NCBI GenBank assembly: GCA_030770425.1
Contig: JASJFT010000008.1
Span: forward strand, 454,341 to 518,340
Origin: Darksidea phi
Taxonomy: Eukaryota; Ascomycota; Dothideomycetes; Pleosporales; Lentitheciaceae
Length of the DNA: 64,000 bases
Reading direction: 5' to 3'
This document shows, in pieces, positions 10,837-21,521 of the stretch (within the stretch, counting starts at the first letter, position 1; each line of letters opens with the position of its first letter). The translations under genes and the position numbers were made by a program. The notes beneath the pieces were generated by a model that had not been told where the DNA came from, ran no database searches, and worked only from the letters and a program-made list of their open reading frames with translations.

Positions 10837-12474
10837 ATGGCACTCCGACTTTTTGCTCTTTTGGCCCTTGTTGCTACGTTCAGCTATGCAGAACCTTTCA
10901 ACACGTTCGACGGCCCCGGCCACCCCGCCTGTAACAATGTCACCGCTGTCTACGACCCCAGCACCGTGGACGAGATGATATCCCTGGTGCGCGATGCGGC
11001 CAGCAGTAATACTCCAGTGCGCGCCAGCGGCAAAGGGCATATGTGGTATGATACAATGTGCAGCGATAACGCTACAATCATCATTCGCACCGAGCATGTC
11101 AACAAGATTTCTGATTTCTCCCTCGAAGATAACGCTGCCGAGGGGTCTGTCATGATCGAGGCTGGCGTAACCTTCTTCCAACTTGCGGATTATCTGCACG
11201 CGAAAGGTGCGAGTGTGGGATATACGCTAGTCAATTGGAACATCACCCTCGCCGGTAGCATCGCGATGGGAGCGCATCGAAGTAGCTTGAGAGAGCACAG
11301 CATGGTGGCTGCAGGAGCTCTAGAACTCCACATTATCGACGGCAAAGGCGATCTGAAGATCATCAAACGGAACGAGACAGATGAGGAATGGCTTGCAGCA
11401 TCCACATCATTGGGTCTGCTTGGCGTCATCGCACGTATCAAGTTCAAGATCTATCCCGATTTCAAGGTTTTTGCAGACCAGAAAACGTGAGTCTGTACCA
11501 GCCTTCCGCCCAAATATCATAGACTGATATCTTTAAAGTCTTTCGGAAAAGGAGGTGCTTGATGGCGACATCTACAACCTTATCGCGCCCTATGCGACCG
11601 CAAATCTCTGGTGGTGGCCGTATATGAGAAAGTTTCACCATCGGTACTACGACGCGGTACCTACAAATAAATCAGATCAGGAAGGTTTCCAGTCCACGTT
11701 CAGCGTCACCGAGGTCGAGGCCGGAGCTGCATCTGCGTTGTTAAATGCTGGTATGTCACAAGCTTATGCCTTGGGATTCTTTCCTTCATGCACTAACACA
11801 CAATAGGGAAGTACTCTGCGGCTTCCAACATGCTCACGGAGACCATATTCTTTGGTCTCTGGTCCGAACCGAACTTTCACGAGAAGACCACCAACAAGGA
11901 GATCAAGGAGTGGCCAGTCTACGGTTGGAACTACGATGTCCTCATCGGAGGCCTCTATCCGGGCTATGGCGCCGAGTGGGACTATGGATTGCGCGGACTC
12001 ACCCTCGAACTCGCCTTCCCTGTTACACAAGCCAACGCCGTGTTGAAACGCGTACGTAAGGCTTTCGACGATGAGTTCTGGAAGAGCGGTAAGGTTATGA
12101 CGTCTACGTACCGTAGCGGCATCAACATCAAATTCGGTAAACCATACTTCGACCTCCTTGGCCAAGTGACGTATGGAACGGCGGACAAAGCAGACTGGAG
12201 TAGTGGCGCTATCATGTTCGATTTCCCTACCTTTAAACCTACTATTGGCGACGGCCTACGGTACAATGAGCCGTTCTACCACAACCTCGCGACCACCTTG
12301 ATTAACGAGTTCCCTTGTCGCCCGCATTGGACGAAGAATACACGAGAAGTGTTCCGGCAGAGCAAAGAGAAAATCGACCCGAGCCATCTCGCACGTTTCA
12401 AAGCAGTACGACAGAGATTCGATCCCAAAGGCATCTTCAAGAGTGTGGTTGGGGAGATTCTAGATTTGTATTAG
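10837..12474 (+). CDS. secreted FAD-dependent oxidase, D-arabinono-1,4-lactone oxidase type
   Basis: Three exons (10837..11486, 11539..11750, 11807..12474; introns 52 and 56 nt) give 509 aa. A signal peptide (MALRLFALLALVATFSYA) precedes an FAD-binding PCMH-type domain. The PP-loop RASGKGHMW is at about 62-70, and LAGSIAMGAHRSS corresponds to the second pyrophosphate-contact segment. The C-terminal half carries the ALO-type substrate domain and ends with the usual RFDPKGIFKS motif. Related proteins oxidise sugar lactones or other alcohols using O2, but the substrate cannot be read from the sequence. The signal peptide makes this an extracellular or secretory-pathway member, unlike mitochondrial ALO1. 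No histidyl/cysteinyl bicovalent FAD site typical of berberine-bridge enzymes is obvious. Confidence 0.88.
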
Positions 12475-13176
12475 TGGATGCATTCCAAAGGTTGGTACGC
12501 GTCCGCCGCTACAATTCTGCGCCGCGGGCCAATGAACGCCCGCGAAATTACAACCTTGCCGGATGCCACCAATCATATCTCCCTAATTTAAGCTGCTTTT
12601 CGTCATTTCCGCAATTAGCTCCTGAAGGAACCGCTTTTATTCTCAAACCCACTCTTTCAGACAAGAATCTGTCGTTCTCTATTGCTACAATATCTCGTCT
12701 TCAAAGCACATTGCATGCGAACATAATACAATCAAGGTAGGTTTTCTGTAGCTATGAGTAAATCGCAGTTTCGAAAATGATATAATTCTAGCCCACCCTG
12801 CTGCAAATCATATAAGCAAGACCAGTCAACGCTAGGCGTCAAGGCTTGTGCGGTGCAGCATTGAGCACAAAATTATATGCGGAGACCTTAATCGTCGTCA
12901 TGCGGATTCTCAAGTGCTAGTCCGACTGATCTCGGCGCGACGCGTCGAGGATGCGCTTCATACACAGTCTGAAGCTAGACACAGATTGGAGGCAAAGAGT
13001 AGATGCAAACGTCAGCACTAGTCAACGTTACACCGGTGATAATCTAGGCTGATGGAAATGGTGTTGTGGACACAAATGGGATGCTGTAGTTATTCTTACA
13101 GATGTACATATATATACCTATTCTCGATCATGAAATAGCCCACAGCTCGCTTACAAGCCCCCTTGTCCCTCATTCC
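12475..13176. other. convergent intergenic spacer
   Basis: This lies between the 3' ends of the FAD oxidase (+) and the ART-like gene (-). Only short ORFs are seen. No repeats or RNA genes were recognised. Confidence 0.45.
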
Positions 13177-14445
13177 TTAAACAGGTGGGAAATACTTTGC
13201 CTTATCCGGGGAGGCAACCGTGCCGACCCAGACATAGCCACGACACTCTTTCTTGAACCGCTCCATCATACCCGGACCTCTTAAAGCGATCTGCGAGGCC
13301 TTGCTTCCAAGCTGTGTGGTCATGGCTTTCAGATCATCCCATTTCTCCACCTTCTTTCGAATAGTCTCGGTTGACTGGTCACAAATATTTCCAATCAAGA
13401 CCTCTGCATTCTCATAATCCCTTAATTCAGCCGGAAGCGTTCCTCCCACCTCCATCAATGCTTCCCGTTTGCGACTGTACCAAACCAACTTTTTCCAATC
13501 CGTACCGAAAACCTCCCGAGCTGAGCTTGTGAAGTCTCCGGGGACAGCAACTGTCATGATCGTGGCTGTTTGTGGCGGAACCCGAGTCTGAGCATAACCG
13601 GCATATACCCTCGCGATATCGAAGTGCTTGGTGAAGTACAGATCCAAACTGGTGGGGTGGAAGTCACAGGGGGGAGTGGGCACGATATTCTCCAAGTCGA
13701 GAGAGCCATCGGGCTGGAAGATTGAAATTAGTCTTGTCCAAGCTCCACCTTTATAAAAGATGGAGCGACCAGGAACTTGCGTGGGAGGTTTCACCTCAAC
13801 AGCTAGTTTCAGCGATGAGCTTCCGCTATGAAGTGCAGAAGTCAATGATGAAGATGATGGCTTGATAGCCTTTGAAGGCTTGATCGTTGGATCAGGGGAA
13901 GGAGATCGGAGGCCTTGCTCTTTCTTCTCTCGCTTGAGCCGCTCATCTAGTCCATCCAGGTATTCCCAAGAAAGATTTAACGTGTCTAGAGCCCATTCAG
14001 AAGCCGAAGCCGAAAGGCGAAGCGACCGAAAGTTGGGGCTCATGATCCGATTGATGGTTGCATCATTGATACCCTGAGTACGCAAAGCCTGTTCCCAATT
14101 GTCGCTTGCAGAAAACGCATTTGTATCTCGCGCCATCCCGGAAATGTAGTGACGCGCCCACTCAATTATCTCTTCTCCATATCCAAGTTGTCCTGGATGC
14201 AGCTTTTCCTGCTCTTCTGACCACTTCCAGTAGAGCAGCTGGGAGACCTCGCTGTTCAGACCACAGAATTCGAGGCTCTCGGGAGAATTCAAGAGGTCAG
14301 GAATTTCAATTGTCTCGTCGCTTTGGACTGAGGATACCGACTTGAGGGATATGGTACGATATCCGCTTTGGACGCCGACGGAGTTTCCCACACTTTCGAG
14401 GAAGCGAAGAGACGTCTCCGAAAAGACCCTGGTAGTGGAAGACAT
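13177..14445 (-). CDS. uncharacterised protein with candidate ADP-ribosyltransferase-like C-terminal fold
   Basis: A single-exon gene of 422 aa. The ATG at 14445 is used because the frame upstream has only a TTG. Residues 1-190 are an alpha-helical region with many Trp/Leu, followed by a Ser-rich linker (180-215). The C-terminal ~190 residues contain, in order, FYKGG (230-234), LYFTKHFDIARVYAGYA (269-285), a strand ending in TIMTVAVP, WKKLVWYSR (317-325) and AEVLIGNI (347-354). This order resembles ART-fold proteins of the DUF3990 kind, where an N-terminal Y/H-x-G motif, a Y-F/T-T...A..YA helix start and a late D/A-V-x-x-G strand recur. That comparison is from memory and not verified. The catalytic Glu of classic ARTs is not evident. 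There is no signal peptide. A 35-bp tandem repeat lies upstream. Confidence 0.7.
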   Translation of the reverse strand: MSSTTRVFSETSLRFLESVGNSVGVQSGYRTISLKSVSSVQSDETIEIPDLLNSPESLEFCGLNSEVSQLLYWKWSEEQEKLHPGQLGYGEEIIEWARHYISGMARDTNAFSASDNWEQALRTQGINDATINRIMSPNFRSLRLSASASEWALDTLNLSWEYLDGLDERLKREKKEQGLRSPSPDPTIKPSKAIKPSSSSLTSALHSGSSSLKLAVEVKPPTQVPGRSIFYKGGAWTRLISIFQPDGSLDLENIVPTPPCDFHPTSLDLYFTKHFDIARVYAGYAQTRVPPQTATIMTVAVPGDFTSSAREVFGTDWKKLVWYSRKREALMEVGGTLPAELRDYENAEVLIGNICDQSTETIRKKVEKWDDLKAMTTQLGSKASQIALRGPGMMERFKKECRGYVWVGTVASPDKAKYFPPV

Positions 14446-14599
14446 GTTTGCTGGTAGCTCAGCAATTCGGTTTCGCTCATGCGCCAAGGGAATCGCAATT
14501 TCGGACTTTTCACATACACCTTTAGGTGTATGATTTTAAGATTGTCAATAGAGTTAAGAGGAAGAAGAGAGGATTGAAAACCTAATTTTATATCTAAGA

Positions 14600-14722
14600 A
14601 TTCAAATTCCAAAAAGTGTTGAACATGTCCACACTTAGCAACGAACTTTGGCTCCCAACATGTCCAAACCGCGGAACGAATTTTTGGTCCTAACAACATG
14701 TAGATTTGGTTCCCTAACATGC
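14600..14722. repeat. imperfect 35-bp tandem repeat upstream of the ART-like gene
   Basis: Two clear adjacent 35-nt copies (14634..14668 and 14669..14703) share a core of AACGAA, a TTTGG block and an AACATGT block. A diverged copy precedes them (about 14600..14633) and a partial copy follows (14704..14722). The array begins about 155 bp upstream of the start codon of the minus-strand gene at 14445. It could be promoter-associated or part of the 5' leader. No function is known. Confidence 0.6.
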
Positions 14723-14991
14723 TCTCAGGCTACATCCAGGGTCGACTCGTGGTGATGAGCACCTCACAAAAGATCCTTATTAGTGTACTCATGTCGCTCG
14801 ATCTCATCGCAATAGCTTTTACTGTCGCCAAGATTCCAAACGGCCAAGCTCTCAAAAGGTGACCCCCTTCATGCGACCATACTATCGAATGAGTAGCAGC
14901 TATTGTGTCTTCAAACTCGCGGAAAATTTATGCTAAAATATATATCGTATAAATTAAACATTACTTTGTTATTGACAGAGATATGAGTTGC
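14723..14991. other. intergenic spacer
   Basis: No gene was recognised. This is the region between the tandem repeat and the 3' end of the lipase gene, and it is AT-rich near the lipase stop, where a polyadenylation region would be expected. Confidence 0.4.
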
Positions 14992-16410
14992 CTATGTTAT
15001 AGCGTAGGCCTTGAGTGCTGGCTCCGTCGTCGACCCCATCAAGTTCCCAATATATTCAAGAATATTGATAGCAGCTAACGAGATCAGCGCCTCCGTCTCT
15101 ACCACATCGACGAGATCAAGCGTCGGATACACAGCTAGTTGACACACGGCCGCTAGGTCGATCTTGCTCCTATCTGCCGGTCCTCCACTTCTCAGCGCCT
15201 GAATTGCCAGGCTGACAACAAATCCGTTAAACAGTAGCGACTCATGTGTCCCAAGTGCTCCGGCCGGAGTCGGTCCACATACGCTTTGAATTTCATTGTT
15301 CGACACACCAACCTTCCGCGCATCATTGATGAAAGCCGAAGCACCGGTGCCAGCTTGCGGCTGCACGATTTCGTCAAAGAGCGCAGAATAGAATGTTGTG
15401 GTAGGTACGTATGCCGAGTCGCCGCCATTTTGGCGCAACCGGGTAACATAGGCGCTATTGTATTCTTGCTGAAGAATCGACTGCGCCATGGGCACAACAC
15501 CCAGATCTGTTGGCAGATCGACAAGATTTGCATTGATCGTTCCATGGAAGTCTGGACTTATTGAGATGAGCTGTTTGACGGAAGTACGGGTGGATGGCCA
15601 ATACTTAAACGCCCATTGAGCATCTAGATTACCCTGCGACCAACCTATGACTGAAACTTTCTTGCCTGTAATAGACTGGAGGTAGTTCATGCCGTAGGCA
15701 ATGTACTCGGCATTTAGCTGAGCGTCCATTAGCATGGCACCGGGAATATTGAGCCAAACCGGTTGACCAATCGTCGGATCCTGTGCCATTACTTTGGCGA
15801 AGTTGCCTTCGAAGTTTATGCCGCCAAACGTTCCTGTTCCAGGTACGAGAAGGACGGGGTTCGGCGCTTTCTTGGCGTTGAAGGTTGGTGGAATGAATAT
15901 CGCAGAGCGTAATTGCGATTCCGTAAGAGTGTAGGACGCATCTTTACTGTCCCGTTTCGGGAAGATTTTCGTAGGTGGTGCAGGGTTGCTGTTGGCGAAT
16001 GAATTGATGCCCGCAGGACTTGTGTCGATAGTAGCACCTTCGAGTCCCTGCACATTGAGATTGTCCTGCAGGAGACCGTTGAGCGCGTAATCGAGACCAT
16101 TGCTCAGGTATCCTATGGGCTTGTCCTGATACCGCTTTTGCAGGTATGCGAGCACATCGCCGATCGTTTTGGGGCTGGTGGTGGGTTGGGGGATGAGGAG
16201 GCGGGAGATAGTGTTGTTCAGGACATTGACGAGGTCGCTTGATAGAACGCCCACAGCACCAAGGACCTCGGTGAGCAGCTGGGGATCGGGGTTTGGCGCT
16301 GCGACGGAGATAGGCACGGGGAGTGGTGCTGGAACGGGTGCTGGAGCTCCGTGGGTGAAGAAGGTGAGGTAGGATGTTGCTAATAGACCAAAGGGGACGA
16401 TGCGCGCCAT
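14992..16410 (-). CDS. secreted lipase, Candida antarctica lipase B-like
   Basis: A single exon of 472 aa. A signal peptide (about residues 1-22) precedes a long Pro/Ala-rich propeptide-like region and a dibasic KR at 152-153 that could be a Kex2 site. The alpha/beta hydrolase core shows the nucleophile elbow GWSQGN with Ser258, the acid residue in LFDEIVQPQ (Asp346) and the catalytic His in GTHESLL (His389). DEIVQP with the GWSQG elbow is characteristic of the CalB-like family, which has SQG instead of the usual GxSxG alanine/glycine pattern. Predicted role: extracellular triacylglycerol or ester hydrolysis. The protein is longer than CalB because of the N-terminal extension (about 150 residues before the core). 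Confidence 0.9.
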   Translation of the reverse strand: MARIVPFGLLATSYLTFFTHGAPAPVPAPLPVPISVAAPNPDPQLLTEVLGAVGVLSSDLVNVLNNTISRLLIPQPTTSPKTIGDVLAYLQKRYQDKPIGYLSNGLDYALNGLLQDNLNVQGLEGATIDTSPAGINSFANSNPAPPTKIFPKRDSKDASYTLTESQLRSAIFIPPTFNAKKAPNPVLLVPGTGTFGGINFEGNFAKVMAQDPTIGQPVWLNIPGAMLMDAQLNAEYIAYGMNYLQSITGKKVSVIGWSQGNLDAQWAFKYWPSTRTSVKQLISISPDFHGTINANLVDLPTDLGVVPMAQSILQQEYNSAYVTRLRQNGGDSAYVPTTTFYSALFDEIVQPQAGTGASAFINDARKVGVSNNEIQSVCGPTPAGALGTHESLLFNGFVVSLAIQALRSGGPADRSKIDLAAVCQLAVYPTLDLVDVVETEALISLAAINILEYIGNLMGSTTEPALKAYAIT

Positions 16411-17151
16411 ATTGGGGGAATGGGCGACGGGTTAGAGCCCTGTCGTCGTATAGATGAGAGGTCTTTCACGGCCCTTATGCATATCGGCCATGGCACTAGT
16501 GCATCCCCCGCGATCTATCCGGCGCTGCTGGGTAATGAACGTACATAACCCCTACGACATTATAGCCGCCGATCACGTCCTATAAAAATAGCGAACTAAC
16601 CAAGGTCATACTCTCTGTCGCTGATCACCATGCTCAAAAGAGAGTTCGCGAAGATCAATGTCATATATGGCTGCAGGACAGCGCAGACCGGTAGCAAAGT
16701 GGGGACTCGGAACTATCGAATTGCTGAAAAAGCCTTGGCTGGGTTGAAGGCGTGCAGCTTGCATGGGGAAACCTGAGTGGATGGATGGGAAAATGTGTTA
16801 ATTAGGATGGCGCCGCCAGAACTTTATCTCGATTGGGACGATGATGAGGGTCCTGGCAACGACCCGCGGAGGGCTTGAATGGCGTGAACCGAGATGTAGA
16901 GGAGGCCCGGCTACGCATAGAGCACACTCCAAGTTTTGCACAGGCATTTAGCATTGTTACGATAAACTCGCAGGTGGGCATGAATGCTGTAGAGTAGCAG
17001 GAGACGCACTTAAGGGTGGTCAATCATTTGGTCCGTGCATTAGCATCGGCCCGAGCTCTCGAGGCTTCACCTGGCGAACCGACTTATTGTGCTCTGAAGT
17101 ATTGCGGGGTATCATTTCATGGTATCATAACGCTACGTAATACAAAGGTGA
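16411..17151. other. intergenic spacer between lipase and receptor genes
   Basis: This contains the promoter side of the lipase (minus strand) and the 3' side of the receptor gene. No gene, repeat or RNA was recognised. Confidence 0.45.
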
Positions 17152-18830
17152 TCATAGATGCATCCCTGCGTTTATCTTTCCAAACTGCTGATCAATGATA
17201 TATTCGACTCTCTGACTGGTCACTGCCGGCTCTGGAAACGCCATGAGATGATTATCAAATTTTTTTGGAGAATTGGGAGCGGATAATACTGTCCCAGCCT
17301 TTGAAGTCGCCTGCTTTATGTCAGTGGCCTTCATCTTACTCCGCATACCGCAACAGCTGTCACATACCTCGGCGAAGTTCCAAGATGAGTTATCTTCGCT
17401 GGACACTGTGGTTTCGTGCGTTACCCGTATCTGGTTATTCTCTTGTCGCCGAAAATCGTGGTACGCAACCGTGGGGTGTATGATTGTGCTGTCGGCTGAA
17501 CCTTTTCGGCCTTCTGATGTGGTCGTGAGCGACCGGTCGTGTCGTATACTTGTCATGCGCTTGGGTATGGCTCGCACGATGCCTTGTCGCCACTTAGCCA
17601 TCGACGTCGACGTCAGCATTGGTACTCTGTCCTGGACCGGTAAGACCTGCTTCTCCTTTTTGGTCAATCCCAGCACACTCATCGTCTTCGACTTCAGCGA
17701 CTTGTCTTCGCCTCCACCCCCACCTTCAATTCCGGATATAATTTTTTGATGCTGGTGTGAAGTATACACAGCGCGAAGGGCGGGTACTGAGCCAGCTAAG
17801 ACGGCGACGGCGGCCTCGCAGTGTAGCGTGAAGGATATCCACGTCGCCCCAAACTGCATTTTACCAAAGACGTTGCGGTGCAACCCGCCGGCAAGTCGGA
17901 CCACACTGAGGATGATACAGGTTCCGGAGAGGCAGAGCACCACAGCTATGCGGAGTTTATGTTGAAGCTGCAGACGCGACATTCGGAGAAGGACGATAGG
18001 AATGCTGATGACTACCGCGACGGTAAGTGAGACGCTCCCTAGTACCCCAGTGTTCCGGTACTTACTCATAAGATCGGTTACAATATCCAGCATCTGCACA
18101 ACCACACCCGAACGAATATTGAATGTATAATTGTTCTTCATGAAGCATCGAGCTACACCACAACGTCAGTACCGCTCATTTTGGAAAACCTCAGCATACG
18201 TACCTGCGTCGGCTCCAAACTTCGGACACAGAATAAAATTTTCTAAAATGATTACGACGCCACTCATCGCTGTGGCGGCGACGGTACACCAAAAGTATCT
18301 CATCAATTTCCGACTAACGTTGCGCAACATTCTGTAGAAAAGCGCCAAAAAGCTGAATTTAATGGCAAAGATGGCCGTCCAGCCGAGGGACAAGTAGGCA
18401 ACGAGTGTGGAGCCGACCTCTAGCAGTTGCTGTGAGAGGTTGGGGTCTTTCAGCACGTACGCGAGCACGGGCAGATGCGTAGTTGCCGCGTCGATAATGT
18501 AGAGTCTGCGGATGGAGGAGTAAACGAGGCCTGTTTCGATGATGAGACATGCCGTGGCGAAGAAAACGAGGTAGTCCTCTAGTCTGAGAGGGTCCTCATT
18601 GCGGTATCGAAACCATAGTCGAGCTGCCGATGCCACGATCGCTAGCACCACAAAGAGGATGACCAAGGCCTTCAAGCTATCGTCAGTACTTAATCATCTT
18701 CCACCACTTGGCCGGATTTTCTTACCTGAAAAGTGACCGGATTCACCCGAGATGCATGATCAATTATATGGTATATCTGCCCCTTGGGCATATCGGGCAC
18801 CCCCACAATAAGATCATTGATGCGTTCCAT
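17152..18830 (-). CDS. PTH11-like (fungal rhodopsin-domain) seven-transmembrane receptor
   Basis: Three exons (18830..18726, 18669..18204, 18152..17152; introns 56 and 51 nt) encode 523 aa. Exon 1 was found by frame continuity: its 35 residues end VNPVTFQ and join ALVILFVV in exon 2. Multiple hydrophobic helices follow the family layout, with RLWFRYRNEDPLRLEDYLVF after helix 1, the conserved AIKFSFLALFYRML loop/helix 3 region, CPKFGADAARCF in the extracellular loop and LRIAVVLCLSGTCI late in the bundle. A ~200-residue Ser/Thr-rich cytosolic tail follows. No CFEM domain precedes it. A further 54-nt in-frame GT-AG segment in the tail (removing 18 residues that start VCDSCC) may be an intron, giving 505 aa. 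Predicted plasma-membrane sensor; ligand unknown. Confidence 0.85.
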
Positions 18831-19902
18831 GGGAATTCAAATCGCTACCTCTATTCAAAGACAAGGGTAACGCAGGAAAGGTCGAAATATAGGTGGGGCG
18901 CTGGGCGGGCTTTTCATGGTCGGGGCTCTAAGGCAGGAAATTCCCGATGGGGAATGAGACCGTAGAGCTGTCCGTGCCGCCATGAGGTTTCGGTGGGTTT
19001 TGGCCCCGTGGGGCGGCGTAGTTTTCGCCTTCTGTATGTGGTGTAAGCGGTCATTTTTGTACAACCTTGCTGCGTTGACTCTATGCGGCAGCATCTAGCG
19101 ACCAAGCACTGGTGGCATTTGTCGTTTGCCCATACATTACCGCAGGTAGAACGGTACGGTCCTAACTGCGCTTGTGGTAAGAGTTGATCATATTCAAGCA
19201 TCATAAACCCAAAACGTATGCGATTCATATAAACCCGCAGAATATCGCCCCCCCCCTCAATGTTACGCAGCATGACCAGTGGAGGATGTATAAGGCTGAT
19301 AGGTCGCTGGTTGCGTCAGAAGCTTGGCACGGGCTTCAAAGACGGCGCACGACTGGCTCTGCGCCGCCCGGCGTTAGGGTCAGGCCTGTAGATCGCCGAG
19401 AATATATGAAATAATGTCGACTGACCGGTGGAGCTTGGTCTTATAGCTGGGTTTAAGAGCCTTCAGGCGTATGTTTGGGGCTGGCTTAAGCGGCTTGAAC
19501 CAGTGGGTGTGTCGTCACGTGGAGAGTGGCGAGGGCTAAGCCCTAAGGAGATTTCTCGGCAAGTTTCGGCCGAACTTGCTCCAGCCGAATTTCGTGCTGG
19601 CCTCGCATGGTTTTGCATGCTTATCTAACCTTTCACTTTGCGCTGTAGTGTGTCTCCTACGCGAACGCCGGTATTTGAGAAAGAGTTAAGAATGTGTCTT
19701 ATTTTCTTAATGTGTACTAGAGGCCATGACCGCCTGTTCCTTCCTCAGTTACACGATGTTTTGCCATTACGTACAACGTGCTACACCTTGCCGTGAGACT
19801 TCTTTCGCGCCATCTTCATGGTTCTTCATTACTCACACATATCGTTTCCCTTCCTCTTTGTGATTCAAAACCGCTCTTTTGTCCTTCAGCAACTGCGTCG
19901 AA
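18831..19902. other. divergent intergenic region between receptor and HPP genes
   Basis: About 1.1 kb serving as the upstream region for both the minus-strand receptor and the plus-strand HPP gene. There is a short C-run near 19246. ORFs here have no recognisable domain. Confidence 0.45.
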
Positions 19903-20723
19903 ATGTTAGACTCAGACATCCCAGGGTATATAGAGCGCCACATTCAGAACGTGCTTGCTCGACTTCCGCTATGGCTCAGTCGGTTCCTTGGCTACCGTGG
20001 CAAGAATCTGCCTCCCTCATCGAATCTGATCACTTGTTTTTGGGGTTTCATTGGCGCATTCGGCGGAGTGGCCGTCCTGAATGCCGTCTTCGCACATAGC
20101 GACTATTTCAATAGCCGCAACGCACCTCCCATCGTTGCTTCGTTTGTAAGACCCTTCCCAAACCACATTACTCTACCAGGAATACTGACGTCTCCCAGGG
20201 TGCATCGGCTATTCTTTGTTACGGCGCCATCGACGTCCCGCTAGCCCAGCCGCGCGCTCTCATCTTCGGCCATTTTTTCAGCGCACTCGTCGGCGTCATC
20301 ATCGCAAGTATATTCAGCTTCAACCTCAGCGAAGACACAGGCGTTGCACCACCTTTTCAATGGCTTGCCGCCAGCCTTGCAACTGCCATTGCGCTAGTTG
20401 TCATGCATCTCACCAAAACCACGCATCCGCCTGCCGGAGCCACCGCTCTTTTGCCCTGTGTTGATCCTGGTATATGGGCACTGAAATGGTACTTTTTACC
20501 CGTGGCTCTGCTCTCATCGTCTCTCGTTCTCGCGAGCGCTCTTCTTGTCAACAACATCCAACGCCAGTACCCCAAGTTTTGGGTTACGCCCATTCCAGCA
20601 GCGGTCTTGCAAACGCCACAAAGTAAAGAGCATCGATATGGTGACCTAGGAGACCTAGAGATGGCTGAGGACTTGCCGCCGGACTCATCAAACGAGCTGC
20701 GCAGGCTTGAGGATGGGCCCTAA
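19903..20723 (+). CDS. HPP-family integral membrane protein
   Basis: Two exons (19903..20145, 20199..20723; 53-nt intron) give 255 aa. The ATG at 19903 begins MLDSDIPGY. At least four hydrophobic helices are visible, and the family signature THPPAGATALLPC lies between helices in exon 2. The N-terminal YRGKNLPPSSN followed by a glycine-rich helix is typical of fungal members. The C-terminal ~60 residues are hydrophilic. HPP proteins are thought to be transporters or channels, and plant and cyanobacterial members have been linked to nitrite transport. The fungal role is not established, so no substrate is assigned. Confidence 0.9.
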
Positions 20724-21521
20724 GCACTACTCACAAAGAAAGGGAATGTACCTTGTAATTTGGCATTATCAGGATGTGAAAGGGCCCCACTAGAAATTAC
20801 CATTACTGAAATAATAGAGAAATTCTCTGAGCTACTCGGTATTCAGGCCCACAACTTCCAAAGCGAAACCCTATTCGCATCTTTCGGTTTTCACCCACCA
20901 GCAGACTTCGGCTAGGTAATGTGTGGGCAAGGCTCCGGTACCCCACCATTTACGCGGCTTACGAAGATGCCATATTTCGCTGCTTCGGACACGATTGCAT
21001 GATACTGTGGGGAAGTCTGTAGTAAAATACACTTGCGTGTGGAATTGAGGAAATCTGCAACGAACCAAAGCTATACTCAGCGGAGCCTAGCGCCGGCTAG
21101 CAAACCAGATTACCGAGTGCCCCACATGGCAACACTATATTTTCCCACACAACCATCGTGAACGTCCTCAAAAGACACGGCGGCGCGTAAACGTCTCACT
21201 CAAAGCCCAGCAGCTTTCGCTCTGTAGTCTGCATCGCCATATCCTGCTCTGACGTTAGCAGTGACAAATGTCCTGCCACAGACCCACTACCATACCGGCA
21301 GCGGTACCACGTTTGCCATCTACGGTCGATGACAGGCGGTGAAAAAAGGGATTTCGCGTAATGTCCAAGCGCGAGACTAGACCAAGTAAAATTGAGTCTC
21401 CCGTTCCCTATCGTCGTTTCTTATCTTCGCGTCTCTTTCCTTGCTGTCGCTCTTTCCTCACGCTCCGTTTCTGCCTTTCCTTCGGTCATACAACCATCCG
21501 TTGTGCCCAACAAGTCGTCCG
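20724..21521. other. intergenic spacer
   Basis: No gene was recognised. A C/T-rich stretch just before 21522 is a plausible promoter or leader for the methyltransferase gene. Confidence 0.45.
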
